A program made the translations under genes and the position numbers. A stretch of 64,000 bases of DNA from Lottia gigantea. Its lineage: Eukaryota; Mollusca; Gastropoda; Lottiidae. The DNA is taken from assembly GCF_000327385.1 (NCBI RefSeq), contig NW_008706824.1:786169-850168 (forward strand). Reading direction: 5' to 3'. Shown one piece after another: positions 43,691-57,400 of this stretch. Each line of letters begins with the position of its first letter. Position 1 is the first letter of the stretch. The notes under the pieces were generated by a model that was given only the letters and a program-made list of their open reading frames with translations, had not been told where the DNA came from and did not search any database.

Positions 43691-45260
43691 GTTTTTATTT
43701 GTTGATATAAAAACACTATTTTACATTATTACAATAACATTATGAGGAAATTTAACAAATGGTTTTATCTTACATTATTATAATCTCCACAGTTACAGGA
43801 TTTATACATTATATATTGTTAATTCATTAACCACATTACATTATAATGGATCGGTATATTTTTACATCACATTTCACAAAATTTCATTGTTGCAGATGCA
43901 GACGAGACTTTTTATTTTTGAATTGTTTCTGGAGACTTGTTTGATAGGTCTTATCAGAATTCGTTCTGAAATCAGTTCATAAATTCATTCAGGAAAACCA
44001 CACATTACTTCCACATGCTGTAACGTAACCACATGTGGTATTGTCCATCACAAACTATATCACTACCTAATGTTTGTACAGCTCAAAACACATTTACACC
44101 AGTTTCTGAGTTAATAAGCCACTATTCAGATTAAAAATAATTTAACAATTTTATACACCAACAAGTTAATATAAATATTATCCAGATCTGGTCGAGAACT
44201 GGGGAGAGGGTGGGTTCCTTTCTCAGAGCCCCCAGCAGTTTATTGCTTTATAAACACACACGTTGGCTTTACAGCCTCTTCTCGAACTATCTATCTATTG
44301 AATTCAAATTGTAGTAAATTCTATTTAAGATATGAAGCCACTGACTTCTCTTGAAGCCAGTGTTTCTGCTACACAACTATTCAAAAGACCTCAATAAGGC
44401 TGATATCAACTAGCTGGTATGTAACACAGATTCTTATGCATAGTACATAGGAGGGAAGTTTGAAATGCATTATAAATTGTTAACAAATTAAATAGATTCC
44501 TTGTTTTAAACCTTTCATAATTCATAAAATACGAAAATAACTAGTTTAAGAACTTTGTTCTCAACTAGCTGAAAAATACATGAATATAATGAAAGGTTTT
44601 CAAGGATAGGATGAAAGCATCTTCCTACATACTACATCACTGGAGCAATTGAAATTTAAATGTAAAATTTTCCGATGTGATGAAGAGATGATTGGATTAG
44701 GGGCAGGGGAGTTTGCATTTGTAGATTCATTTAGAAATCTAGTTTACACTAGTTTCTATAATAGCAGTAACAGTGAAACTACAAATGAAGCAAACAGGGT
44801 TAATTATTATTAACATGGGGTCACCCTCAGTCTGGAATCTTCGCTGTCGTGAAGAAACCTCGAGGGTGATGAGAAAGTGAGAAAGAGAGAAATAGAAGGA
44901 AATAAATAGGACAAAGAATGAATAAATAGTTTTGATTATAACATTGTGGGTTTTAAAAATGGCAGGATTCTGAGATCAGATTGTATGTCTAGGCTGACTT
45001 TCAGCCAATCAGCACATCTTATTTATTGTCTCTTCACCAATCAAATCAGCTGTTATGTTTCACTTTCACAGATTTGTGTTCATGTCATTAACGAAACCAT
45101 TTAATTTAGTTCAGACATATTGTTCCGTTTCTCAACACAGACCGTGATTGGACAAGATTTTCAAACTCTGACCAATCAAATCTCTGGAGACTGGAATACT
45201 CTACTTCCTGTCAAAGAGAAATAACTCTCATTCAATTCCAATGGGAATTTCACACGATGT
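43691..45260 (-). other. Probable 3' UTR of the Rho exchange-factor gene
   Basis: This is non-coding sequence downstream of the stop codon at 45,261. A polyadenylation signal AATAAA on the minus strand (TTTATT at 43,694-43,699) is a plausible end. A GA-rich stretch lies at about 44,865-44,930. The extent is inferred only. Confidence 0.35.
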
Positions 45261-45445
45261 TCACTTGGTTTTCTTTCCACTGAGGAAAAACCAGGTCAAT
45301 TTCTTGGATTGACTAATGTTGGACAAGTTGGAGTCTTGTCTCCGTGGAGTCCGAGGTAATGTTGCCATCGCGGAAGCACTCAGAAAATTGTCTTTGTTTG
45401 ATGGAATTTTAAAACTAGCACTTCTCTTGGTCAGTTTTCTTTTAC
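45261..45445 (-). CDS. C-terminal tail exon
   Basis: It completes the split codon AGT and reads [53 protein letters not shown] and SGKKTK before the TGA at 45,261-45,263. RSASF and RTPRRQDS are strong basic-Ser/Thr phosphorylation contexts. Vertebrate Asef and collybistin end with LTPF-(R/K)K, and the SKKLTWFF-like end may be its counterpart. Confidence 0.85.
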
Positions 45446-48400
45446 CTGAAAAATATCAAAAATAAAAACTTATATTATGATAATCTTGACTGCATTTTCT
45501 GAAATTTTGTTGTTGGGCAAACCTACACAAAAAAATATCTTATTGATTATACAAGTGGAAGTGGTATCAGGATGTTCCAAAAGCTAGAACAGACCCTGCC
45601 TCACTAGACCAATTAGATTTATTGTAATGAAGCAAGAGTATTTTCACAAGAGAACTTAAAGCCAATAGGTTTAAGACTGGTATATTTAGAATGTACTCCA
45701 AGTGATATAAACCACTTATTAAACACATTGATGACATAAGAAAATCAAAAGTAACAACACTACAAATAAAATTTCTAAACTACTACAATCTAAACTTTTT
45801 ATATTTGCAACATTAATTGTATTTTTTGAAACAGGTATCGAAAGTTTCTATTTAATTTGATCTGTTTTGAAAGTTTATCTGTATTTCTATATTGTTGAGC
45901 AATATTACATATACTAGCTGTATTGGGTTACGTTAAATCATGCTGTAAGCTGTTGACAAGTTTTAATACATCAAGCTTTTGTTATGCTCTTTTTGATTTT
46001 GCTAGTTTGTTCACAAATAAAGTTACACTAAACAAGGCATCTGTGAAACTATATTTTAGCACAAAGAAGTTTATTAATTTTTTCATTTTTATGCTTTACA
46101 TCAGCGAAGTTTCCGATGAATTCAGACTGTTCCTTTCCTCGTGGGAAAGGTTGCAGGAAATGATGTGTATACACGGTGGCAATCAGCACATGAGACCATC
46201 AGGTTGATTTAAATACAAGGAGCTTTAATCCCTATGCCAGTAAAATTCGTATATTTATAAGGACCAGTCCAATAATGATATGAGGATATACAAGGAATAT
46301 ATAAATTACGTGCTTTCAAATAAAAAAAAATATGGGTGGTTCAAAAATCGAGCAATTAAACAAAATATAATGACACTGACATAACTAAGCAGCAAAACAA
46401 AAAATATGGGTTAAAACTGAAAATATAGGGTTGTCATGGTAACACACAATTTGTACCTGAATGTATTATCTCTTTGACAACCAGAGTAAAAATCCTGAAA
46501 TAACAGCATTTATACAATTTATTATAACGTAATAAGATATTTATTTAATAACTGTATTTTTCTCTGTCTAAAGCTGGAACACTGGAAATATCCTCATGAA
46601 ATTTTTGTGAAACTGGTAACAGGATTGAAAAATACAAATGAGGAGAGAGAGATTATATTTTCACCAGTTTACAACAAATTATAATATTAAGGTCCAATAT
46701 TTACCTTTTGATCTATGTAAGTTTGTTTTCTGTTTGACATTATGGATGGCTGTTTGTCTAATATGTTCTGGGATGTTAAAATCTAAAATCAAACAAAAGA
46801 AAATCATAAATGAAATACACAGTTTATCATTTCATCTGAATGACTGGACATTCTTTCGTTGTTGGCCATCTAGACCTCCAGGTTATGGACCAACTGTCAG
46901 CCCCAAAGAATATCTTATTCGGCACAAAAATCTGGACTTGACCTTTTAAACTTATATCAAGATAATTTGGCAAGACGTACAAAGTGGATATGCTATTTTT
47001 CTATCAATTAGCCCAATGTTAAGCATGCTAATATAGAATTCTAAAGCAGAAATAGGTAGTCTAGAGTGAAATCTTCAAGTATAAAACGGTCCTAATTCTA
47101 AGTGAGAACACTTCCAAATTTTATTTTACTCAAGCCAACTCACTGTTTTCCTGGTCGTCTTTCACTCTCTGTCGTTCATCTTGGAAGGCTTTTAACCATC
47201 GTTGTTTTACACTGTCTGATTTAGCCACCAGGAGGTACCACTTGTCACGTTGTGTGTTGTGGACTTTCCATGCGTGACGAACAGTTACGTTATATTGAGT
47301 GTCTTTACCATCTTCAAGGGGGATAATTTCACAATGATCTAAATTTACACGTCCCTTGTAACAGAAACTGTTCTTTTTTAGTATATCCTGGAAAAATTAA
47401 AATAATTATGGTTAAATTAAAATATTCAACTAGGGTTAGATATCTCCCTTTGATAGCAACTTTATTGGAAATCTTAATTAATAAATGGAGATATTTAACT
47501 AGGGTTAGATATCTCAGTCACTTTGATAGCAAATTTAGTGGAAATCTTAATTAATGGAGATATTTAACTATGATGTAAATATGAAATATACTCAACACCA
47601 TATATATCATAGTATGAATAAGCTCTATAATGATGTAAAAAATCAACAAGGCTATTTTTTTATATTTTGTGATATCTTTGGATATAATATATAAATATTG
47701 GAAAAATTGCAAATAAAGCCTAATATTCATACCAACTATATTAACCTGGATTCCTTCATTAAATTTCAAAGACTGATATCATGTATTAATCTTAAGAAGA
47801 TATGAACTTACCTTTTTACAGTAAACCAACTGATGATCAAAGAGAAAGAAATAACGTTCCTGAGACCAGCCACTAGAGTTGATTTTATGGAGTTCACCAG
47901 AATATATTAATTCCGAGCTAACGTCTAATAGATCATCTCCCTGTAATCAAATATAAACTTGGATTAGAAAAACTTTCAGATTATCATCAGATGGTCGCTT
48001 CACTAGACCTCTAGTCAGGTCTGGTATTATTCTCTAATAGATTAGTCTTCTATGGTTCCTTCAAAGCACTGTGCAATATTTTCACAGGTGGAAACCCAGT
48101 GTCTTGATATACAGATGAAATGGATACGTTCTAGTATTTGTTAATAATTTTTGGAATGGAATATATGTATTTTAATGGTGTTCAACAAGGGGTTCCCATG
48201 CCAATCAGCATCTGACCTTTGATAATTGAACTCTACATACCTCCCAAGTATCAACTGACATCTGCCATGTAGCAATTTTCTCTATACTCTCCATCTTACG
48301 TTTACGTTCGTTGATCAGGGTGGCTATTTTCTTCATGGCCTCTAGCGCCCCCTTGACGTGAGGGTAGTCAGGATGGTCTATTGGGGTATACTTCAATAAT

Positions 48401-51400
48401 TCAGCCAACTGCAGGTGATATTTACAGATCTTCTGGACTGGTGTTAACAGAAAACCTTCTAGTGGAATTTCAATCATATCCTGCAGAAGTCTACAAGCCT
48501 GGAAGTAACAATTTAAACATTGATTGATATTATCAGAAGCCTTAGAACCATCTGTTTCTATTTTCAATGGCCCTTAAATGACAGGAATGGCAAACTAAGC
48601 AAACTTGGGCATCTTTAATGATGCCCAATAGACAGTCTGTTTTACTTGATATGTTTGATATTGATAAGAAAATCAATTCGTTACATATACGTACAAAACA
48701 ATGTGCCTACTGTCCAAGAGCTTAAAATCTAGCAAGATTGGGTAATATTCAATGAATTATTTGGTAAGTACCAAGTCAGGTAGGAAACAATGTGATACTT
48801 GTTCAATGATGCAATTGATAAGTAAATAGTTGATGCAAGAAGAAAACCTTTTGAATGATGCCCAAAAGGCAAACTGTTTTACTATTTATAATTTAATCTG
48901 ACATTGAAGGGTAATTCAATTTATCAATGTTCTGTAAGAATCAGTTTGACAAGACAAAACACTGTATTAGATGTCCAATGCCTTGTATTGATGTAGGTAA
49001 CAGTTTAAGGAGACTAACAATAACTAATGAAGTTTGAAGTAGGATTATGCAAGATGACATGTTCAATGACTTGTATCTTGTCTAGACCAACCCTTAGTCA
49101 ACGATGCTTTAAATCATCTCACTCATTAATTTGTAATTTGCTTGTTTCAAACATAAAATTTCTTAAAATAAAATGTTTAAAAGTGAATTGTAGTGTGAGA
49201 TTCCAAGTATTATTTGGATTAAATAATCTGAAGATTAGATAAGCCAGGTTATATCTAAGTTGTGACACTGAAATATGTATCAGTTTTCAGGAGAATTAAA
49301 CCTAAAGCATATATTGAAAATAAATTTTGTAGAATGATAGAATGAAAGCTGATATCAATAATAAAGCATTGGGATTAAGTAATCTGCAGACAGGAGTTAA
49401 GAGAAGATAAACCAGGTTTAATCTTGATTGAGCTGTGACACTGACATAAAGAGCTTGTAGGTAAACTACTATCAGTGAGTCGGAGCTTACAGTCAGATGT
49501 CAGCTGTCATGTCATATGACATATTATTATAATCACAGGTATTACTTGTCACTGTGTCAATTACAAATCAATTTAAGAAGATATTTGTGTTTTCAGCAAC
49601 TCTTACTTTCTTCACACACTTTTATAAGAAAAGATTTTCAAAAGTTAATCTTGAATTCCCTAAATATTCACTCTCAAAAATTCTTTTCTCCAAGAATCAC
49701 AAGGGAGATAAATGTGTTAATTTTATCAACACACAAAAAAAGTCTTTATACTAATTCAGTCTTAGCATTTAGTTAATAGAATGGTGCACATAAGAAGTAG
49801 AAACTTACCTCGAAGAAATGTCTGTATCGTTTATTTCTATATAAATCTTTTAATTCATCACAGGCTGAGGGGTGATTATTACAATAGTCAGAATAGATCT
49901 CAAATCTTTTACTCTGAATTAAATAATAAATATTCAACACCATTAGGCTTACTAATATGATATAACATCGACAATCAAAACAATTTCTAGTGACCTTATC
50001 TAATTTATGTTTGAGGGATATATCATAGTCCATCTCTATTGATGATGACGTATGTGATTCCTCAGTTATGATTGTATTTATGAAAAATACAGATCTATCA
50101 TCAACATTCTGATTCTCATTTCTAGCAAAAACATGTATTTTTAAAAGTTTTAAGCCTCAATGACTTACAGTGTTATAATAAATGTTTTTGTGTAACATCG
50201 TAACATGACACCTTAAAGCATTCATAATAACATAATCAACTTACATTATCTTGAAAAGTAGAGCCGATTTCACTCAGATGTGGGGAAGTTGTATTAATCT
50301 TAGATTCTAGCTGACAGAGAAATTTACTAGCGAAGGTATAGATCTCTTCTATATTCCCAAACATTGTCTCTATCTTCTCTTCAGGAAACATCTCTGGTCG
50401 TTTTCTAGCCTGTTTCACATAACCCTGGAATTATAGACATGTACATTATTATAGCAAGATGTCATTTCTTGTTTACAATGTGTGAAAGCTGAACTTGACA
50501 CTAGGCCAACTCTTGGCATCCGAATTTGTAAAACTATAATTCAAAGCTCATAAGCTTAAAATTAGGTAGCCAAACATCCAGGTTTATACAAATATATACG
50601 AATTCTTATAAGAATATAATTACTTGTAGTGTACCATAAATTCTAATTTCAAATATAAATCTTGGGATGTATTAACTATACAGGGCTGAACAAAACTTGA
50701 CAAACTTCTACTCACCTCCACAACATCTTTTAAATGTTTAGAATATTCTCGTTCAGCATTGATTATCTCATTGACAACATTAGCTCTAGCCTGGTTTTTA
50801 TCGATATAGCTCACACCATGATGGCGTATTTTTGGCACGTTTTCTGTTTCTTCTTGTATCAACATTGTTAACTCTTCCTCTACTTCTGCCTGATTCACTC
50901 GTAACTGTAGTAGAAAATATAATAATATAGCATGTATACAATCTGATACAAATGGTCAGCAAAATTGTTTTGTATGGTGAACAGAGCACCAAAATATTAT
51001 CAGTATATCCATTGAAACATGTAAGGCAAAATCTAAATTAACGAGTTGACATTAAACAATATGGAAAAATATAACATAAAAAATCACCTTTAAACTATCT
51101 TGTTGAATTACTTTAATTTTTCCCATTTTCACTTACAGACTGTTACAGATCTATCCAGAATACTTCAATAAAATACACAAAATATCCTTATTAATCTAAA
51201 ACATAACTTTCACTAGCACTAGTAGATCTACAAACCAACACACTTAGACACACAACTGATAATACAATTTGAAAGTTCAGAATATATAAACCAAACTTAA
51301 TGCCTAAAATAACAGAGTAATCAAATTGGCTGATCTGAGTTGCTGGGAAAGACACAAGTTAAAATGGTAATAAAAACACTGTCGTGTGAGGAATTTTGAA

Positions 51401-54400
51401 GGTAAGGTCTGATAGGTGTAAGGTTTTAAATAAACATTGCTAATTAATTTGATTTATTACACCTTGATTAATTGTCAATATTTTCTCTTAATATCAGACT
51501 TTTAAATCAAACCACATCATTAAAATATTGAATTCTAAAAATTCTTAATTCTCAAGATAAAAATTCAAATTTTGAATAAATTTTTTAATAGTTTTCATCA
51601 GAAATAGTAATTTTCAAATAAAATTTTGATTAAAGAAACAAATTTAAGCTTTTTTTTTCATATTGCACAAGAAATGTTTTTTTCATATGATTAATTTATT
51701 TTGAATATCTTACCAAATGGAAAATATATCCAAAACACAAAATTGCTAATCCAAGACCAAAACCACCAGAGTCATAAGACACAAATGAATCTCAACACTG
51801 TAGCTGGTGATAAAAATATCCAGAGGACACAACACCTCACAGGAAGGTAGCAAGCTGAGATAAAAGGCCCTAAATCCCCTAATTTCCTAAAGCTCCCTCA
51901 AGTTATCCCACCCTGAGACAATTCTTCAATAACCTAACTTCAACATCACACTTTATATAACCCTTTCTTCCCAGGTGACAAGAGCAACTCAGTTTCTACC
52001 AAACATCTTAAGAAAAAGGTGCCAAACACATAAGGCGGCCATTTTGAAATTCAATATGGCAGATGTTGACATCATACCTTGAAAGATATTCCTCGAGAAA
52101 TTTTCAAAAATTAGTTGACATCATTCCATATTAACTGGCAGGTTTTAATTATTGACTCCTTTCACTTAATCCAAATTTCATCCCAACTTTTCACAAACGA
52201 CACATCTCCCTGGATTAACTCATCATCACCTACAACACCTTCCAACTGTGATTTTAACCATCAAACATTTTGATTTTCCTACCTTGGATCAATCTAACCA
52301 ATCACAAACCACCATTCATTAAACTGACCAATCAGAGTAACATTAACAATAGACATTGATTAAGAATTACTGGACATGCTTGACCAATTATAAACAATAT
52401 CTTATGTAGGTATATTGAAGAAGAAGTTTACATCTTTCAATAGTTTAAAAATTGGGTCAAGATGATATCTTAACACCATATCACTTCCCCATTGGGTTTT
52501 TCAAGTCCTCCATTGTCCCTAGATTATAGATTAGACAATAAGGTCTATTGTTATCAGTTGAAGGGGATTTTCTCTGCCTACAATCTTTTATCTAAGATAA
52601 GTATAACATGTCTACTGAAGGTTACGCCAATAAAATCGAAGAACAAAGACTAAGGAAGGTGTTCATTTATTAACACTTTGATATCAAAGAATTTCTTTTT
52701 GAAAATGTAACTTAAATAACAGAAAAGGTTCTAAAAGGAACATGGTATGTGATAAGTGGTTTGTGTTCAACATGTACCATTTCTATTAGCACATTATTCT
52801 TTGATGTTTTGAAAATTTACTGTATAAGGAGGAATTTTTATGTAATAGAAATTTTTTCTCATTTAATTGGCTAATTCATCAGTCACAGATTGATTAAATT
52901 TTATTGCTTGACCATTTTGAAAGCCATATATAACAGAGAATTGATTCTGAATTGGTCCATTTCGCAATTCAGAAAATGAAACTAAAACTATGTCTAATTG
53001 TCTCACTTATTTACATATTTCATTACACTTATTTTACTATAATATAATATAGACTTGCTGTTGCACAAATTCAAATATTCTTTATCCTAAAAAATTGTAA
53101 ATTATTTTGTATATAGATACGCTCGAAACAGACTAATATAAGCATTATGCTTGTCTCTGGATCGACTATTGTGTATTCATGTATTGTATTTTCTTCTTTA
53201 TATTTTGTACTTTGTACAGAAATAAATATTGTTTAAACTATACTGAGAAATTATAAGCTTCTGTTTGTTTCTGAAACCATGGCTTATATATATATATGTA
53301 ATGTATTATTTGTAATTCATGAATAAATAAAAATTGTTTAAAAAAAAAAAAGAAAAAAAAATACGGACAAGTTTTCAAAGTTTTGAATAGTAAAATGATA
53401 TGCTTTTTCTTCATTCATATTATAGAATTTCTATTTAATGCCTGGAATTTACTTTGCCAGTAGAGTAAAGACAATCTTATGAGTAAAAGAAATCTGCCTT
53501 TATGGGCAAAATTTGGGAAATAAAACTTGGAATCATCCTGGGCACTATTTATTAAAATCTGATCTGATCTGACTATAGTTGTGTCCAGTTATTAATTAGG
53601 ATAACTAAATGTTTCTTTTTTCAATTGCAATAATATATACTTTCTAAAATACTCAACTTCCCTGGAGGCATAAACTTCAATTACATACAGACAGTCAGCC
53701 CTAGGGGTGGGGATGTCAATAAATTAAACTAAATTATTTCATGTGTGTGTTTTTAAAACTGCATGTAGGTGGGGAACAAATAAAATAAAGGAGCAAAAAT
53801 GCCTCAGGGTAATTTCTACCAAATTAAACAAAATTATTTTTTTGAATGTGCTTTTTTAATGTTTGTGGGCAGACAAATTAGGCACTTCCCTGATCAAAGG
53901 AATTAAATTTCAATTACAAGAATACTACTTCAAAGACCTAATGTGTTTTAATTGGATTTTTATAAGGTAAACTAATTGTTTTAAACTATTATCTGTGACC
54001 TAATTAACCTCTAATGCAATTAACCAATTGGAGCTAATTTTCCAGTAAATGATTGTTAAGTCTCTAACAATGATCTACAGTCAATGTTTATTTATTTTTC
54101 TAATTTATGGCTCCTAGATGGGATGTACAAATCCCTAAATAAGCCTCTGAAATTCCTAAATCTTTAAAATGTATTCAGGAAGGATAACTCCTACAAATAA
54201 CATAAATTATGAGATACAAGCATTGTTGTTGAGTTTTACGACTAGACACTGTAAATATATTACATCACATTTTTTATATAACCCAATTCTTGGAGCTTTT
54301 TTTCTTTACAAGGGGGATAATGTCTACAATTGGTCAACAACATCAATGACTAGATACTTCAAAGTAATCTCTGCAAATTAAGAGACTTTTTGAATGATGA

Positions 54401-57400
54401 AAAGAAAGAAATTTCTTACAAACTACATAAACTCCTAGAAGATGATATGAATTCACCAAATTACGACTAACAACAAAACATTAATAGAATCTTGTTTAAC
54501 TTAACTCGACAGCATACAAATTTTGCCTTACATGTTTTAATGGATGTACTGATAACCCACAAGAAGATTATATCCCATTCAGTATGGTCTTCTGAAAAGA
54601 AAGATGTTCCTAATAAAGTTGGTAACTGTGCCCACAGAATGGTACGTACCCTGACAAAAGTGGCAGGGAACCAGCCCTGTCTGTCATCTATCATACCAAA
54701 CCACCAATCTTTATCCACCAGGTCTGTTACTCGGATCAAATCACCAGCACGGAATCCCATCTCATCTGTATCCATGGTAACATGATCCCATAATGCTTCA
54801 GCAAAGATCAGATTTTCTTCTTCGATGAACTGAAAGAAAGTAAAATTTAATGGTATATTGTAAAAAGATTTTAAAAAACTCACATCTTTCACATGGTTAA
54901 TAACGAAGATTCACAAGGATCCTTTCTATCTATGTCTGGTATTCCACACTGCTGTCAAATATTCGGTAAATGCAAAAATAGGCAAACAATTGACAAGTTT
55001 CTACATTCAGGTCATTGTCTGGAACTTTATTCTAGAATAAATCTGTCAGAATTGGGTCTTTTAAAACCAGAAACAAAGAAAGTTTCTAATATATCATGTT
55101 AAACTTACCTCCTCTAGCGTGGCTAATGTAATTTGAGAACCACGATTACTCCGCGATGATTTATCTTGATGATTAAAATCAACGGAGATTTCTGATTCGT
55201 CACTGGAATCACAGTCACCACCTACTTGGCTGTAAATACTCGAGGTATCACCACCTAAAAATATATATAATAATGATAGAGTCTACAGTTGTCCATCTGA
55301 AGGGGGGTGCTGATTCAGAAGCTTTATATATATATGTATATCTAGCATCAGAAAGAGGTAATGACATTTACTGTACAACAGTTGTAAACCCTTGCAGGCT
55401 GTCAACTGCATTAAATTTCAACACACTGAACGCATGGTTAAAATAATTGAGCTCAAACAGGGTTAGAGTAAACATGTCAACAATCACATCAGAAAAACTG
55501 CATGATTTTTACAGGAAAATTGAACAAATTAGAAAAATGATGCATTGGAATAATATAAAAGTTTGAATATTGAAGTAAATACAAGGACAAAAATTATAAT
55601 TAAATGTTTATTTCACATTGGTTTAATTAGTTTCTTCATGAAATCTGCCAGTCTTCAATAACCAATTAAATAGAATAATTTATCAGCTATAACTCACCAA
55701 TTAAACTGAGGAAATTTCGACGTCGATGTAACTGGTCTAAACTTTCTGGCATACTGTGAGATCGCACCAACTCATTGCGATTGTGAGATTTTGTGGATTT
55801 CTTATTGGCTCGAGATTTGATAGGATGAGGTGTGGACATCTGAAATAAAATTAAACATGTTAATAATAACTATATTCAAACCAACGATCACTAAATCTCT
55901 GTAAATCTATTATATACAGCGTTACAACATTATTAAAAGTCATTATATGTCATAGCAACTGTTTTACACTACAGATCCTTTATATTTCATATTTATATTG
56001 CTTTCCTCCATAACTGTTTCAATATTATGAATCAGACCATCTTAACCTAATTGAACACTCCTGTAAATACGAGGACAGAATGACTTAACCAGAATATATA
56101 CTTGACTGATTCAACTTTGAAAATAAGTTTTGGGCACTAAAATTTGACTTTCCACCAAAAGATCTTGAATCAAAATCAGAGAACAGTGGTTGATTGATCA
56201 CAATGAAAAATTCAACAAACATCCATAAAAACCACAATTCAGAAGATGAAATACAGAAAGTGTCATAAGTACAATAGTAAAGGATCACTAGCAGGAAAAT
56301 TACCAAACTTTATATAAACTAAGAGTTGCGAAAGCAAAATAATCCTATCCATGTGTTTTATCCTTCTGGGCTCAAAAATCGAAATTATTGGAATTTACAG
56401 AACTAAAAACCTTCAACGTACACAATTAACAGACTACAATGCATCATGTTTCGAGACACAGACATCAAATACACAACATTCACACGCCATGGTTCAAGAC
56501 AGAGCTACAGTATTTACTTGTTGATTTACCAGATTAAAATTTGTAGAATTTCAACGACATGACATTGTCAAACTTCTCTTGTTGATTTCACAATGTAGTG
56601 TCACAATTTTAAAGGAGAAATTTAACTTTTGACCTTTTGAAATCTTCATATATTGACATGTTCATTTAAAAGTCAAAAATATAAATTTTTACCTACATGT
56701 TAACTGAAGGAATGAAAAAACTAAAGTTAAATCTTGAAAGATGTTATTATATTTATAGTTTTATCCACTTTTTTTGAATTTTGAAGCTATTTATAACAAC
56801 ATTATCTCTATATTTCATAGACAATACAGAGTGTCCTCAAATAAATAAAGACTTGTGATATATTCATATATTATTTCTCCATTAATTGACTCAGAAACAT
56901 ACTCATACAAACTATAATAATGCAATAATGGAAATAGTCAAATGTATACAGCAGAAAACTGTCAAAATAACCAGAATCATAACAACACTGGCCCTGCCAT
57001 AAGACATATTCCTACCCCCTGGAGAATTTACCTTATTAATATCCGATTGTATACAAACTATCTCACTATTCCAGTGCCTTAAGATAGAAATAAATGTAAG
57101 CAAAATTTCAACATACCATTCGATTTGCTCTTGGAGCAGTTAATTCATTCTTTGAATTGCATGATAAAAAGTTTTTAATAAATGCTGGAACTGAAAAGAC
57201 CTCCATGGTAATCATTGACAGTTAGTTTTCAAAGATATTATCCTTTTAGGAGTTCTAATATCATAATCCAATACTTTGACAAAATACTTGACATTGTGTT
57301 AAATCCAGATTACAAAGAAAACAGTTAGAATTGGGTTAAGACAGAGAAAGTGAGAAGAAATCAGTAACACTTTTTTTGATTTTTTCTCAATCACCTTTCA

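Noticed and set aside
45923-46207. 94-codon + strand frame
   Set aside because: Intronic, AT-rich composition, no recognisable domain.
46638-46949. 103-codon + strand frame ending [14 protein letters not shown]
   Set aside because: Lies in an intron of the minus-strand gene, and neither a family nor a splice context supports it.
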